Shown here: one piece after another, positions 45,480-57,049 of the stretch
How the letters are laid out: the number at the start of each line of letters is the position of its first letter
Position numbering within the stretch: the stretch's first letter is position 1
Translations under genes and position numbers: made by a program
DNA from: Parasponia andersonii
Lineage: Eukaryota > Streptophyta > Magnoliopsida > Rosales > Cannabaceae
Direction: 5' to 3'
Assembly (NCBI GenBank): GCA_002914805.1
Contig: JXTB01000231.1
Coordinates: 468,933 to 532,932, forward strand
Length of the DNA: 64,000 nt
Notes under the pieces: generated by a model
Database searches by the model: none
The model's input: only the letters and a program-made list of their open reading frames with translations
What the model was told of the DNA's origin: nothing

Positions 45480-48370
45480 ATCCATGTATCATCATCATCA
45501 TCACAAGTAGGCATAATAAATTATACAAGCCAAAATCCGTGATATAAATATGAAAGTGTTATTACAAATCCAAAATAAGAGTTACTAATAATTACCAACT
45601 ATTAAACTAGTAACAAGCGTCCTCTAAATCACTTTACTCCAAAGTTGCCTAAGTCACACTGCACACCATATAATAGAAGAAAACATATGAGGTGAGCATT
45701 CACATGCTCAGTAAGAATTCAATTACATTTTTAGAATAAATGTACCCGCATGGTAAATATCTTTCTAATTCTATTTATAAACTAAGTTTACAAAACTGTC
45801 AAAATCAAGAGTAATTATATATACAACGCTAAAACTTAGACCAAAGCCACATAGTTGTACATATTATAAATCAATGACACATATAAATGAGCCCTCATCC
45901 TTCCATTACAACCCTGTAATATTCTTTTATCAGAGGTACTTAATATTTTAACACTATACGGAGGTGTGTCAGTAAAACCTACACAAGAGCCTAGGTCTTT
46001 TACCTAGCATTGCAGTAACTCACTAGCTAAGGATGTTCAAAAAAACTGCTAGACCGAAAAAACTACCCGAACCAATCCAAACCGCACCAAACAAGTGGTT
46101 TTACTCTTTTTGCGATCTGGTTTGGTTTGAAAATATGTCAAATCGTATGATGTGGTTTGATTTACGGTTTAACAGTCTAATTTTGTTGTTCAAACCAAGC
46201 TAGTAGCAAAAATATACATTTAGTTTTTTTTTTAATTAGTTTTTAGTTTGTATAGCACATAGCCCAATGTTTTACATAATATCCACCCTAACTTATTTCA
46301 TAATACCCTAAGAAACTTTCATCTGAAAAAAAAAAGCCCAAGATGAATGAACAAATTTATTGTTATTATTTTTTTATTCATCTTAGATTTTGTAGTTTAA
46401 TTTGTTTTAGTCTATTTTAGACCTTAATTTATTAGGTTGTAACATATTTTATTTTTATTTTCGATTTTAAATTTTGTAGTTTAGTTGATTGTATTTTGGA
46501 TTTGGATTTCTTAACTAGGATATGATTTATATCAACTTTTTTAAAAAAATGGATAAACAAACAAATTAAAGCTCATCAAATATTCAATCAAATCAATTTA
46601 ATCCAAACAAATTCTATTAATGCCAAAGCCTAAACTGCAGAAATTGCACCAAACCATACATCAAAATATATGTATGATTTGGTTAGTTTATATAAACCAT
46701 TCAAACCACACAGTTTGTGATTATAACTCAACCGCACATACGGTTTGGTGCATTGAAAAGGGTTCAAACCCGTCAAACTGAATCGTGAATATTTTATCGC
46801 CAATGTTCTAAAATATTATCATACAATAATATAACTTAAGTATGTGATCATCTAGTATGTACAATATATCATAGAGTGCATAATAGCCATGTATCAAGTA
46901 TATCAAGAAAATCATGCTTTAAAACTCATTTGGTATTATTTTGGAATTTACGAAGATCGTGCAACATAATGGCTATATTTTCCCAAAACCACAATTTTGA
47001 AACCTACATAAAAACCATACAATTTAGTCCCATAATAATCCAATAGGTCTCAAAAATTTACAAGTTCATCAAATATCCAATCAAATCAATTTAATTCATA
47101 CAAATCAACAATTTTCAGAAATAGGTCATAAAGTACATTTTAAAACAAAATAAGTATAAAACTAGGTAATTGAACTCCTACCTCGCCTAGATAACTATGT
47201 CAAGCTATCGGTACTAATAAAATCTTTCGTCGATCACTTGGATGCTCGAGAGGTCGTTTCTAGAATCCTGTAAGCTCATTTTGAGGGTGACTTTTCTAAC
47301 AAAACCTTAAATTGAGAAATAGATGTCACCAATGAATTTCTAACATTTAAAATAAATAAGTTAGATATATAATTCAATTAATTTGGGGTCCGAGTTGAAA
47401 TCTGGCATATGACACACAAAATGAGACAAAATCTTGAGTCTCATATCTCAAATTTCGTGCCACTTCAAAACATATTGACGTTATATATTAAAACTTGTCG
47501 ATGTTCAAATTTGAAATTAAAATTCATTTTTGAGGCCCAAGCCTTAATTTTGGATTTATTAGTAATTAATTCTAAAAATTACAAAAATATCACTTTCTGA
47601 AAATATTTTAACAAATACTACATTTTCAAATCTGATTTTCTCACACACCACTTGTCCAATCCACACAAAACAACCAGTCATCATCATACTTAAAGTATAT
47701 AATTATCTCACAAAGTTCATTATCAACACTTAAAGTTCACAAAAATAATTATAGAAATGTCACGGTTTTGTTACAAAAACGGCCAAAAATGCTCAAACAC
47801 TAACCGGAGACAAATCACCGGCGACCCATGACTTAAACTTCTCGGGTTCGGCTTCAGTAGGAGATCTAGGTCAGCATTGGGCAATGAAAATGCTGAAATC
47901 CGCCGCGACTTCACACATATCTTTCTCACGCATGGGCTGCAAGACGATGGTCGGAGAATGGCGGTGCTGGTTCACCGGTCGTCATGGAGGCGGCTGGTCA
48001 GAGCTCGTGGCCTGGGTCTATGCCTGCAGGTGGTTTTGGGTACTGTACAATGAACAAGTGAGAGAGGGAGAAAATGAGAGAGAGAGAGAGAGAGAGATTA
48101 GGGAAAAATTAGGGATTTCAAAATATTTGGGTGATTTTGTGACACGTGGCATAAATGGGCTAGTGATACATATTTTTAAAATTACCATTTGACCCTAAAT
48201 TTCGAAATTGCATCTCAATTGAGTCCCTTAAATTTCGAATTCGAACCAAAACTCAACAATTTCTTTCACTTTCATCTTCCATTCGAATTTAATTAAAATT
48301 TCAGCCATTTTTATTAATTTTAATTCCCAATTTATGAAAAGACCAAAATAACTTTAATTTTTCAGGCCGT
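45480..48370. repeat. Dispersed noncoding repeat, copy B
   Basis: Large repeat-like block with no transposase or polyprotein. Its 47160-47470 part matches 57860-58190 in order: AATTGAACTCCTACCTCG, AGGTCGTTT, GACTTTTCTAACAAAACCTTA, then ACACAAAATGAGACAAAATC. It ends with a more GC-rich segment (47880-48060) and a GA repeat, as the copy near 58.5 kb does. It probably belongs to a nonautonomous retroelement family; ends were not fixed. Confidence 0.5.
46025..46800. repeat. hAT-style MITE-like insert within the noncoding repeat
   Basis: The left part (GGATGTTCAAAAAAACTGC, then CCAAACCGCACCAAAC) and the right part (GCGGTTGAG/ACGGTTTGGTGC, then GGGTTCAAACCCGTC) are rich in inverted ACCAAACCG/CGGTTTGGT words. 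By recall, a common plant hAT MITE looks like this. A related phrase ATCAAATCAATTTAAT is repeated at about 46585 and 47082. Confidence 0.4.
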
Positions 48371-49749
48371 GTCTCCGGTTAATTTTTCAATAACTTGATC
48401 TTGAGAATATATATATATATATATGGAATATTTATATATATAGCACTTTGCAGTTACTTCCCCTTTTCTAGAGATAATTACAAAAACGTTTCCTACTCTA
48501 GTTTTATATTTTTATTAGTTATAAACGACTATAGTGTAGGTCTATTATTACCAAGACTCGGATCCTTAATTTGTCCTTCTAATTATATGATGTATCATCA
48601 TATTCTCACTAATTCTCTACTGATCATACATCTTCTAACGTGCTTAAAAAATAAATAAAATTTTAAAAAAAACCATCATATGATGGTCTGCTTCAATCAT
48701 CAAAACCGATCATCATCAAGCAAATAATATTAAATTGATAACCTAAGCTAAATCGCAATATTTCAATCAAACCTTGTCTCTATGGAGAAGTATATATATA
48801 GTTGCGATCCTGGCGGTCTCAGGACAAATAAGTGCACCTTTCTCGATGAAGCTCAAGGAGGCTTAGGAGGGCATGGTGGAACTGATGATCAGAAAGTCGT
48901 CAGAATCGAGTGTGGCCATGGAGAAAATTTACTTTTTTTTTTTTTTTTCTCTCTTTTGATGAATAATGATAATTTGTCACTCTTTTTATTTTCATCTTTC
49001 CACCAATCTCTTCGACAGGAATCCCTTATTAATAACTAAAATATTTAATATTTTGACCCTTTTATTTTCCCAAATCGTTAAATGCTGTTTAGTTCTAAAA
49101 TTGTCCATTAACAAAATTAAATAAAAATTAGTTTTTCCATCGGTTAGTTTCGAAAGATTCGTACACGTCTTTTTTTTTTTTTTTTAACTTATTAGTGTGT
49201 TATTGACAAAAACTCACCTGCGGGTGTTTTTTTTTTTTCAATGGATTAATTTGAAGAGTTGATGAATCATCAATCTTCTTATTGTTCCTGAACCCTATAA
49301 CTAAATGGCAATTAAATTAGAAAGAGAGAGAGAATAATTCGCCTCTGATAATCAAAATATATCATTGGACTTCAAAATATGTTGATCTATGACTATACAA
49401 AAACTAAATCTAAATCTAACTATTTACATGAGTTTAAAGTTGTGGTAAGAGTAGTTGAAGACCTAAATAATAAATGCTTTATTAGATGCTTTTGAGCGGT
49501 GGCCTAAGAAATAGGATTATATTGTTTAAGGTCATAATATGGGTGCAAGACTGGACCAGGCTTTGTATAAGCCTATAGGTGCAATTATCCGATGTCTTCT
49601 GATGAGCTACCACATATCATTAATCAACGTAGCTTTTGAAAAAGAAAAGAAACTAAAAGAATGAAGCATCGCCACATAATACATAAAATAAATTGAAGAA
49701 TGGAAGAAAGACGCACCAAAAAAAAAAATCAAGTACACGAGACGGTGAT
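48371..49749. other. Flank of the left SAUR copy; no intact gene
   Basis: Part of this stretch (49261-49585) matches 59700-60040: ACAAAAACTAAATCTAAAT, then GACCTAAATAA, then TATTGTTTAAGG. The plus frame at 48782-49039 (MEKYIYSCDPGGLRTNK) has no family signature. T-rich runs and a TA repeat at 48405-48424 fill much of the rest. Confidence 0.5.
49261..49585. repeat. Duplicated SAUR-locus 3' flank, left copy
   Basis: It aligns in order with 59700-60040, which lies just downstream (3') of the intact SAUR gene. Shared words include ACAAAAACTAAATCTAAAT and ATTGTTTAAGG. Here the CACTA element separates it from the SAUR pseudogene. Confidence 0.6.
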
Positions 49750-49754
49750 AATAT

Positions 49755-50280
49755 CAAGAAACATGACTTTCGCTGACGCATTTTTGCATCGGCAAAAGTA
49801 ACATAAAACATCGGGACAAAATATTTAATAATTGCTGACTCAATTCCTCATCAGCGATTATCGTCGATGTAAAACCGTAGCTAAATGTAATTTACCGACG
49901 GAAATTTAATTTCGTCGGTAAAAGTAACTTTCGCCAACGTATTAGTGAGATTTACCAACGCACGGTTTACGTCGGTGAAAATTTTCTGTCAGGAAAAATA
50001 TGCCCAAATTCGAAATCTACTTGACTTTCACCGACGAGTAAATGCGTCGGTGAAAATATTACTTTCACCGACGGAGAAACGCGTCTATGAATGTTAACTT
50101 TCACCGACGAATAAATGCGTCGGTGAAAGTTAAACAATTACCGACGTATTAATGCGTCGGTGAAAGTTATTAAAGAAATAATTTAAAAACGTACAATACA
50201 TTTTCCGACGACAAAATGTGTCGGTGAAAATATCTAGAAAATACTTTTACCGACGCAATTCTGCGTCGGCAAAAATTTTA
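49755..50280. repeat. CACTA left subterminal repeat array
   Basis: At least eight copies of TTTCACCGACG or its complement CGTCGGTGAAA (or one-base variants) lie in direct and inverted order. Pairs form hairpins, for example 50026-50055 and 50099-50128. In En/Spm such motifs bind the accessory transposase protein. Confidence 0.88.
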
Positions 50281-50474
50281 TTAATTTGTTAAAAAAATTT
50301 ATTTAATTGATTGTTATAATTATTTATTAATTAATAATAATTAATAATTAATAATTAATTTGGTTAACTAATATGTTAAAATTTGGAAGAAGATATATTA
50401 ACACAAATTTTATTAAATAAAGAAAATATACAAATTGTATCTAAAATTAGAACATATTATAAAATAAAAAATGT

Positions 50475-51995
50475 CTACAATTCTGAATGCGGAGGCGGTG
50501 GCATCTCGATGCCGAACTTTGTAATTAATGTTTGAAGCATCCGGTTTTACTCGTTGAGTTGTCGCTGAGTCTCCTCAAGCCGGCGTTGTTTCTCTGCTTT
50601 TTTTTTTGGCCATTTGTCGCTGACTTTTGTCGATCTACCGTGCGTGCTCCGCATCCTTCTCAGCTAGCTGCTGCTTCAAGATGGCGATTGTCTCAGCGAC
50701 TTGTCCCGTACTAGTAGCACTCTGTCTTCCTATACTTTTCAGCCGAGGGAATGCTCCCAACCATTTCTGTCACCTAGATCTAGTCCCTAAAGCCTTGGAC
50801 ACGATCTGAAATTCATCAACCTGTTGCCCTACCACAGACTCAACAGACGAGACACCATCCCCAAGCTCAGACTGAGCACGAGACTGAGTATGAGTGAGTG
50901 CCTACACCCTGGACGTAACCATCTCCGTTTACAAAATAAAATAAAAATTAAAGTAATTATAATTTATATACGCAAATTAAATATTTTAAACAAACAGAAT
51001 GAATTCTTACATATTTCTCCTGGGTGTACTCGTTCTGCCAATCAGACGGCTTGAGATGACAGCTCTCGAAGTAGTCGATAGGGCTCATAACCTCTCTGTT
51101 CTGTGGGTTGCCCTATGAAAAGTAGGAAAAAAAAGGTAGATTATCTGCTTATAGAATATTTTGTAATGATTAGAGAAAATGTTTGACTTTCTAAGTTTTG
51201 CCTTCATCTGGCTAATCATGCTAGACGACCCCTGTGCAAGTAGATACAATTGCTTAAACCGATTTTCCGAGATCTGTATCGAGACTTTTTGTAAAAATAC
51301 ACAAGTTTTTAATTTCACCATTGATTATCATTTATTCTTAATAATTCTTTTTTTTTTTTGTGAAAATATGTTAATTACCTCAAACTCTTAAGAACCGAAA
51401 CGATTGCACAAAATATTCCACCGATCAAAAGGAACGTTCTTGTATGGATTGGCCTTAATAAAAGCCATATCCCTCTTACCCCCCATTTTCGTAAAATGAT
51501 TTCGCATCATGTTGCGCCAATCCCATAAATATACCATCATGGACTGCTCAATAGAGTCTATGAATAGTGCATCGGACTGAGGATAATCAAACTTCACCTG
51601 GGAAATTAAAATGGACAATTATTAATAAAGGCATTTATTAAAATAGCCTAAAATAATCTTTGAGGAAACTCACTCACCTCTATCCAGTTCAAGATGAGCT
51701 CAATGTCTTTTTTCTTCACATCTTTCCATGTTGGAGTAGAAGCTGGGATAGTGTCTCTAACCATCTTTGCAAGAATGTTCAAGAACATCTTGCCATGATC
51801 TAAGATAGGCTTCCCTGTCTTCTCACAAAATTCGACCTTCAATCGGTCATTCTTAAGCCTCCTAAGTTCCTTTTCGACCGAACAACCTCTCGTCTCTTCC
51901 CTAAACCTCTTTCCCTTAGGATTATGTCTATCATCTCTAAAGCTGGAATTAGAGGCAGCACTAGTTTCTAGGAGAGTGCTCCCATGGCTAGACAT
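50475..51995 (-). pseudogene. CACTA second ORF (TNP1 / Transposase_24-like), broken
   Basis: Minus strand, at least four exons. Exon 1, 51995-51678 (MSSHGSTLLETSAASN, ending LILNWIE), has donor GAG|GTGAGT. Exon 2, 51597-51379, starts VKFDYPQSDALFIDSIEQSM and contains HFTKMGGKRDMAFIK. An exon near 51281-51190 is unclear in frame. Exon at 51112-51011 encodes GNPQNREVMSPIDYFESCHL. The last exon, about 50929-50475, encodes a Gln/Glu-rich coiled coil ending KFGIEMPPPPHSEL. The arrangement resembles plant Transposase_24 (PF03004) proteins, the element's DNA-binding accessory factor. Stops at GS|TAA (exon 2), RSR|TGA, HAR|TAG and NE|TAA break it. Confidence 0.7.
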
Positions 51996-52099
51996 CCTAC
52001 AAAAAAAATATTATCATAGTTTAGAAACGTTACATAGAAATATAAAAAATAATAAACACAAAATTTTCAAAACTCTACACACACTAGAATATAAAATTA

Positions 52100-53430
52100 T
52101 GTTACATTATCAGATATTTCATTCTCTTCTTCAAAACTTGTATCACTATCGTTACCAAATTCAACTTCTTCATCATTATATTCCTCTAAAGTATCGTCTT
52201 CGAACTCATCATTATCAACTAAGAAGTCATTAGGGGTCATAACACGAACTTGACAGATAAGATCATCAATATTGTCAACTTCATCTGGTTCGACATCTTC
52301 CCGATGAATCAAACATTTTCCATTTTCGGAAGCTCAACCCATAATTGGAGTGACAAAGAATTCGCTTCTTGCAAAATAGGAACATCGATGCTTGTTGATG
52401 CAATATTAGAAACATCTACTGTATCTGGAAAGTCTCATATGTTTCGAAGCGTATACTTGTTAACAAGTTTCCACAATAGCCCATTCTTATCATCATTAAT
52501 GTAATAAATCAGCTCTATTTGTGATGCAAGTATAAATGGGTCATCTTTGTACCAGTAAGCACTTGTGTATATACTTGTGAATTATTCGTCTAGCTGAATC
52601 CGTTTTTTTCTTAGATCAATGTCGAACCACCTGCATCTAAACAATACTACGTTGCACCCTTTAATATATGACAACTCCAGAACTTGTTCCAGTATACCAT
52701 AGAAGTAGTTTCCATCAGATCTAGGAATACGGACACCACAATTTTGGGTATTACGTTTACTGTCATACTTATCAACTAGAAACTTTACACCATTCACCAC
52801 ATAACCAGGGTAGGAGAAACTTGAGAAGTTGGATCTACTAGCCAATGCATACAATTCATTATTGAACTCATCTGAACTTGATGTTCATAATTGATTTATC
52901 TAATATAAAAAAATCATTAGATAACACATAATTTGGTGTAAAGATTAGCGAAATTTAGGAAATTATACAAGAGAAGTTTACTTGGGATTTAAACCATGCA
53001 GAAAACTCAACTTCTTGTTGTCGTTCTAGGTTTGCACTACCTTTAGCCTCTAACTCTCTCATATACTCACTACATATATGTAGTATCATATATTAGGGAA
53101 GTTCTAATAACATTGAACAAAAAGCATAAAAGGGTATAAAATACTTACTCAAGATATTTTTGTACTTTCAGGTAGTTGTTCATTACATACCACTCAGATT
53201 TAAGCCGATTAGAAGGATTAAGAATAATAATATATTTTTTGTCCATTGGGTGACCAACAGACTTAAAGACTGACAATATGTGGCCTGGTCAAGCATCAAC
53301 AGTAATTTCATTACGTTCGGGTCGATGTAGAAGAAGATAGACAAAGGTTCTTGGTTGGGTTGCTTCAGGGTCATTAAGCTTGGACCAATATTTGACATAC
53401 ACAAAGTGATCTGAATTTGGTTAAGGAAGA
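52100..53430 (-). pseudogene. CACTA TNP2-type transposase, C-terminal remnant
   Basis: Minus strand. Upstream part reads LKSEWYVMNNYLKVQKYL (about 53213-53160), then MRELEAKGSANLERQQEVEF and SAWFKSQ (to about 52980), followed by an intron. The next exon reads NELYALASRSNFSSFSYPGY, VVNGVKFLVDKYDSKRNTQN and CNVVLFRCRWFDI, a clear DUF4216 (PF13960) domain of plant CACTA transposases. WYKDDPFILASQ and an Asp/Glu-rich tail (52312-52097) follow. The N-terminal catalytic region is missing; 53.45-55.15 kb shows none of it. Stops include TAA at about 52582 and a TGA near 52890. Confidence 0.75.
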
Positions 53431-55500
53431 ATGACTATTTCAGTGAAAAGAAATATATTATGTTATCTGAATGAGATCTATTAAAAATTATTATAATATG
53501 GGATATAGATTTAATATGATGAAATCAATAAGTATAATGATTAGATTATGTCTTGTTTTATCAGTCTAAAATATCACTTCATTACGTAGCTTTTCTATTT
53601 TTTAAACCGTTTTATGGTAGAAAGCATTATGTATATCATGACACTTAAAATCTGTGTAAAAGTTTCTTGGGAACTTAAAAGTCTCGGTATATAATACATA
53701 TAGAGGGTATGCTTAAGAATTATTGATTCTTGATAATTGATATAAGCATCATTCTAAGATAGTTTCTATGTAAACAATGTTTGCCATTTTGGTAAAAGAG
53801 GAATTGATTGTATAGAGATTTTATGCAAGCAAACTTTTGTGGATTGTGACAACTAGGCAAGTATCTTGTATATCATTAGGAAGCAAGCTTCACCCTCCAA
53901 ACAAATTTTTTTTCAAGCAGAGATCAAGAATATTTATGACAGATCTGAAGAAGCAAACCCCTGATTGTATATGGCATGAGATTATATAACATTAGGATGA
54001 ATGTATTGGTGCAATTATTCCCTTGAAAGTTTTCAATTATGAGTGTGTTGGAGCAAACACCTGATGATAAGATATATTATTTTTATTACTATTAATATTG
54101 TCATTATAATTATTGTACTTTTCATGAAAGCATTTTTTTTTTTCCAAAACTTGTTCAGATAGCCTTAGTTGAGATGTCTAGCCAATTTTGAGAACAATTT
54201 ATACACAACACACTCGCACACACAAATTTACATCCAACTTCATCTCATGGTTATTTATTGGTGTTGCATCCCAATTTGGATTGTTTCTTCTAAAATTTCA
54301 ACCTTACAAATATATCCACCGTCATAAATTAGTATTGGAGATGAGAAAGAAAGGGGAAGAATTTTCTTCGATATGTATAAAATGGAAATCCTAGCCTTTT
54401 TAAATCATTATTTCTTATTCTTTCATTTCTTTTCCACTCTTTTCCTTTAGGTTTAATGTGACCTGTAAGTATCAATTAGATTTTCTTTCTTCAAATTTGT
54501 GTCTTAGGAATAAATTGAAGAAATAAAAGGAAAATATTTGTAAATGTACAAAGTCGCATCACTCTTTTTTTTTAAAAAAAAAAAGAAGAAGAAGAAGAAG
54601 AAAGGTCCAGTATATTATTCTAAATATTCTTGGCCAAAATTTTGGTCAATTTTTTTCAGAGAGTACCAACAAATAATATTCACTCAACATGATACTTAAA
54701 ATGAAAGATTCGAATAAATAAACATTACCAACAAGTCGACAAAGTGAGACTGATTTTTTTTTTTCGAAATTAAGACCGATTGGAATAGAGCATTGTGAGA
54801 ATTTTACTAGAGTTTTACACGAATGGTAATATAATCACGTGTGTCTATAGATAATAAATAAATAAATAAAATCATACCAAAAAAATAATAAATAAAATCA
54901 TAATCCTACGGACAACGTACTCCAAAATCACCATTTCACACTCTGAATCATACAAAAAAATTAAAATCTAAACATATTACACACTTTCTTCTACTCACTC
55001 AATAAAAAATTAAATTTAAATTTAAATTTAAATTTAAAAAAAAATGGGCCAATCAATACAGAAAAATAATTTGAAGTTTTCGAAAATGAGAAACTCAATC
55101 GGGCTCAACAGACAAACTCTAATAGCAAGCATAATCCAAATTTTGAAGATTGAAGAAGAACAAGAGAGATTTGGGTCATATAAAAAGTTTGGTACTTGAC
55201 GATTTACGGTCCGAGTGGATCTGATGACGGCGGCGGAATTCAGTGATTTTCAGTACCAAATTATTATTTTGGCTTGAGACGGAAGCTAGAGCTAGAAAGG
55301 AAAGAGGGAGCTCAAGGGATTGAGGAATCTTGAAGAGGGTAACAGAGAGAGAGCTTGAGATTGGAGAGAGAGAACGAGCTTCAGAGGAAAGAAACAGAGA
55401 GCTTGAGCGGCAATAGAATGAAAGAAGGATCGTAAGGTTTTATCATAATTCTATTTCAAAACGACATCGTTTTGCTTTTTTTTTTTTTAATTAAAAAATT
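53431..55500. other. CACTA interior without recognisable transposase
   Basis: AT-rich DNA fills the place where the transposase N-terminus should be. A repeat of AAATTT units lies at about 55011-55039 and GAA repeats at about 54585-54602. The 55170-55440 part is GA-rich and could be the element's 5' leader region, since transcription would run leftward from the right end. Confidence 0.5.
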
Positions 55501-55692
55501 GACATTTGCCGACGGAAACCATTAATCCATCAGTATATTGACCCTACACCGACGGAGACCCATTGGTGAAAGATGCCCAATAATTAATTTTTTCAGTAAT
55601 TTTTTGCCGACGGATTTCACTCGAACCCGTCGACGAATGTAAGTTTTCACTGACGGGCTATTAGGTCGGCAAAAATCATGTTTCTTGTAGTG
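55501..55692. repeat. CACTA right subterminal region and TIR
   Basis: It contains variants TTTGCCGACGGA, TACACCGACGGAG, TTTTGCCGACGG and TTTTCACTGACGG, then the terminal TTTCTTGTAGTG. The motif spacing is looser than at the left end. Confidence 0.85.
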
Positions 55693-55859
55693 TGAGATGG
55701 AAAATTTTCATTAATGGGAAATATTTAATTTAATTACAGCATAATTTATAATATGTATCCTTATTCTACAATTAGAGGAAATGAATCAATTAATAAATTC
55801 TTAGCCGTATGTCAAACAAAACATTTGGCCTTAAACTTGTTTCTGATCACTACTTATTG

Positions 55860-56500
55860 GAATTTCTATACACAAACGAGAAAAAAAAAAAAATTCACAC
55901 ATAGCCGGCACTGGTAGTACTTCTAGTAGCCTAATTTTGAGAGTGAACAAATTGCAGTATGGATTTGAATATCTCAGCGGAGCACGGAACAGTGAAGGGT
56001 TTGTTACCAATTAACGGCCCTAATCTCCTCCGTGAACTAGTTGAGTAGTGCTTTAAGGATTCTGGCCGACAAGAATGTGAGTGGAACGACATATCTTTTG
56101 TGTTCTTTGCCTACGTAAATCGGGAAATTAGAATCCTTCGGGGACTAATTTCGCAGGCTGTTTAGGACTTTTGCAAGTCTTGTTTTCTTTTCTTGTGTGC
56201 TTTTTTAACCTTAGCTTCGCCATCAGCAGTTGGAAGTTTTTTTTGATTAATTTCGCCATCGTTAATTAGCTAGCTCTTTAGAAGAGAAGTAAAAATTATT
56301 TGTTGGCGAGTTATGAATTGTAGGCTATTGATGATGTGCAAGTGTAGGTATATATAGGAGTAAACTAAAAGAAAATTAATTCTAGTAAAAATATATGGTG
56401 TTATAGGATTTGAGTAGGACCAGGGTTGGCAAGGCTACTAATTGTGCTACACGTATTGGCATACGTTATAATACGTTATCCATAAGATCGCTTCTATTAT
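55860..56500. repeat. Duplicated SAUR segment, left copy
   Basis: It matches 60280-61050 through coding part and upstream region: AACCTTAGCTTCGCCA, then far upstream the pair TAGGATTTG and AGGGTTGGCA(A/C)GGCTA followed by ATACGT. Thus the copy included promoter sequence, not just the coding part as in retroposition. Confidence 0.8.
55931..56259 (-). pseudogene. SAUR pseudogene
   Basis: Minus strand. The ATG at 56259-56257 is kept and the first residues MAKLIKKNFQLLMAKLRL parallel the intact gene at 60.7 kb. At the conserved VPEGF a small insertion shifts the frame and gives a TAA at 56130-56128, leaving 43 residues. Downstream sequence is still alignable through the rest of the SAUR domain to about 55890, with further changes. 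The product would lack the whole SAUR domain. A 5.9-kb CACTA element begins less than 0.3 kb downstream of it. Confidence 0.85.
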
Positions 56501-57049
56501 TTAAGATACATACGTACTATATATCGGTCCTTTTTCCTAATTAAATTTCTAATTTCTTATTACGACTGATATTTTGTGTCTTTTCCTCTTTGGATTTATA
56601 CTATTCAAGTAATAAATTTATTGTCGTTCTACAGTAGTCTTAAAGATTGTCAGACCAAAATAGTACGGATGAAAACTGGGTGGGGGTAATCACCCATTCT
56701 TTTTTTCCCTTCAAAATAAAAAGTTTGATTTTTTGGCCTTTTTCGTGGTACACTTTGTTTATTTAATTTATTGGTTTTTCCGTTCTATATATATGCCCCT
56801 TTGGGTACAACGGGGGTTCTTTCAATAGTCTTGTAAAAAACAGTACTCAGTGTCATGCAACGTATTTATGTTCACCTAAACACACCAAATAAAATAAATA
56901 AACAAATAAATAAAACACTAACTAAAAAGAACTTAAGTCAAAACTCACAAATGTAAATTTATAAGATATGTCATAACTAATAAGATATGTCATCGTCTCT
57001 TTGTTTCATTGATTGCAAATTTTTCAATTCAATAGATCCCTTTACATTC
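56501..57049. other. AT-rich spacer between SAUR halves
   Basis: No gene seen. A short TA stretch lies near 56786-56795. Nothing here is repeated elsewhere in the window as far as I can tell. Confidence 0.4.

Larger units (their letters stand above)
49750..55692 (-). mobile_element. CACTA (En/Spm) DNA transposon, internally deleted
   Basis: The right terminus reads CATGTTTCTTGTAGTG (55677-55692), the reverse complement of the classic CACTACAAGAAACATG. The left end reads CAAGAAACATGACTTTCGC from 49755, with the outer CACTA bases lost to mutation. Subterminal arrays of CACCGACG/CGTCGGTG are dense at the left and sparser at the right. Inside, all coding remnants are on the minus strand: the C-terminal part of a TNP2-type transposase, then a Transposase_24-type gene. 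The catalytic Transposase_21 part of TNP2 is absent. A TGA at 55693-55695 and one at 49746-49748 could be the 3-bp target duplication if one base was gained at the left end. Confidence 0.88.
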
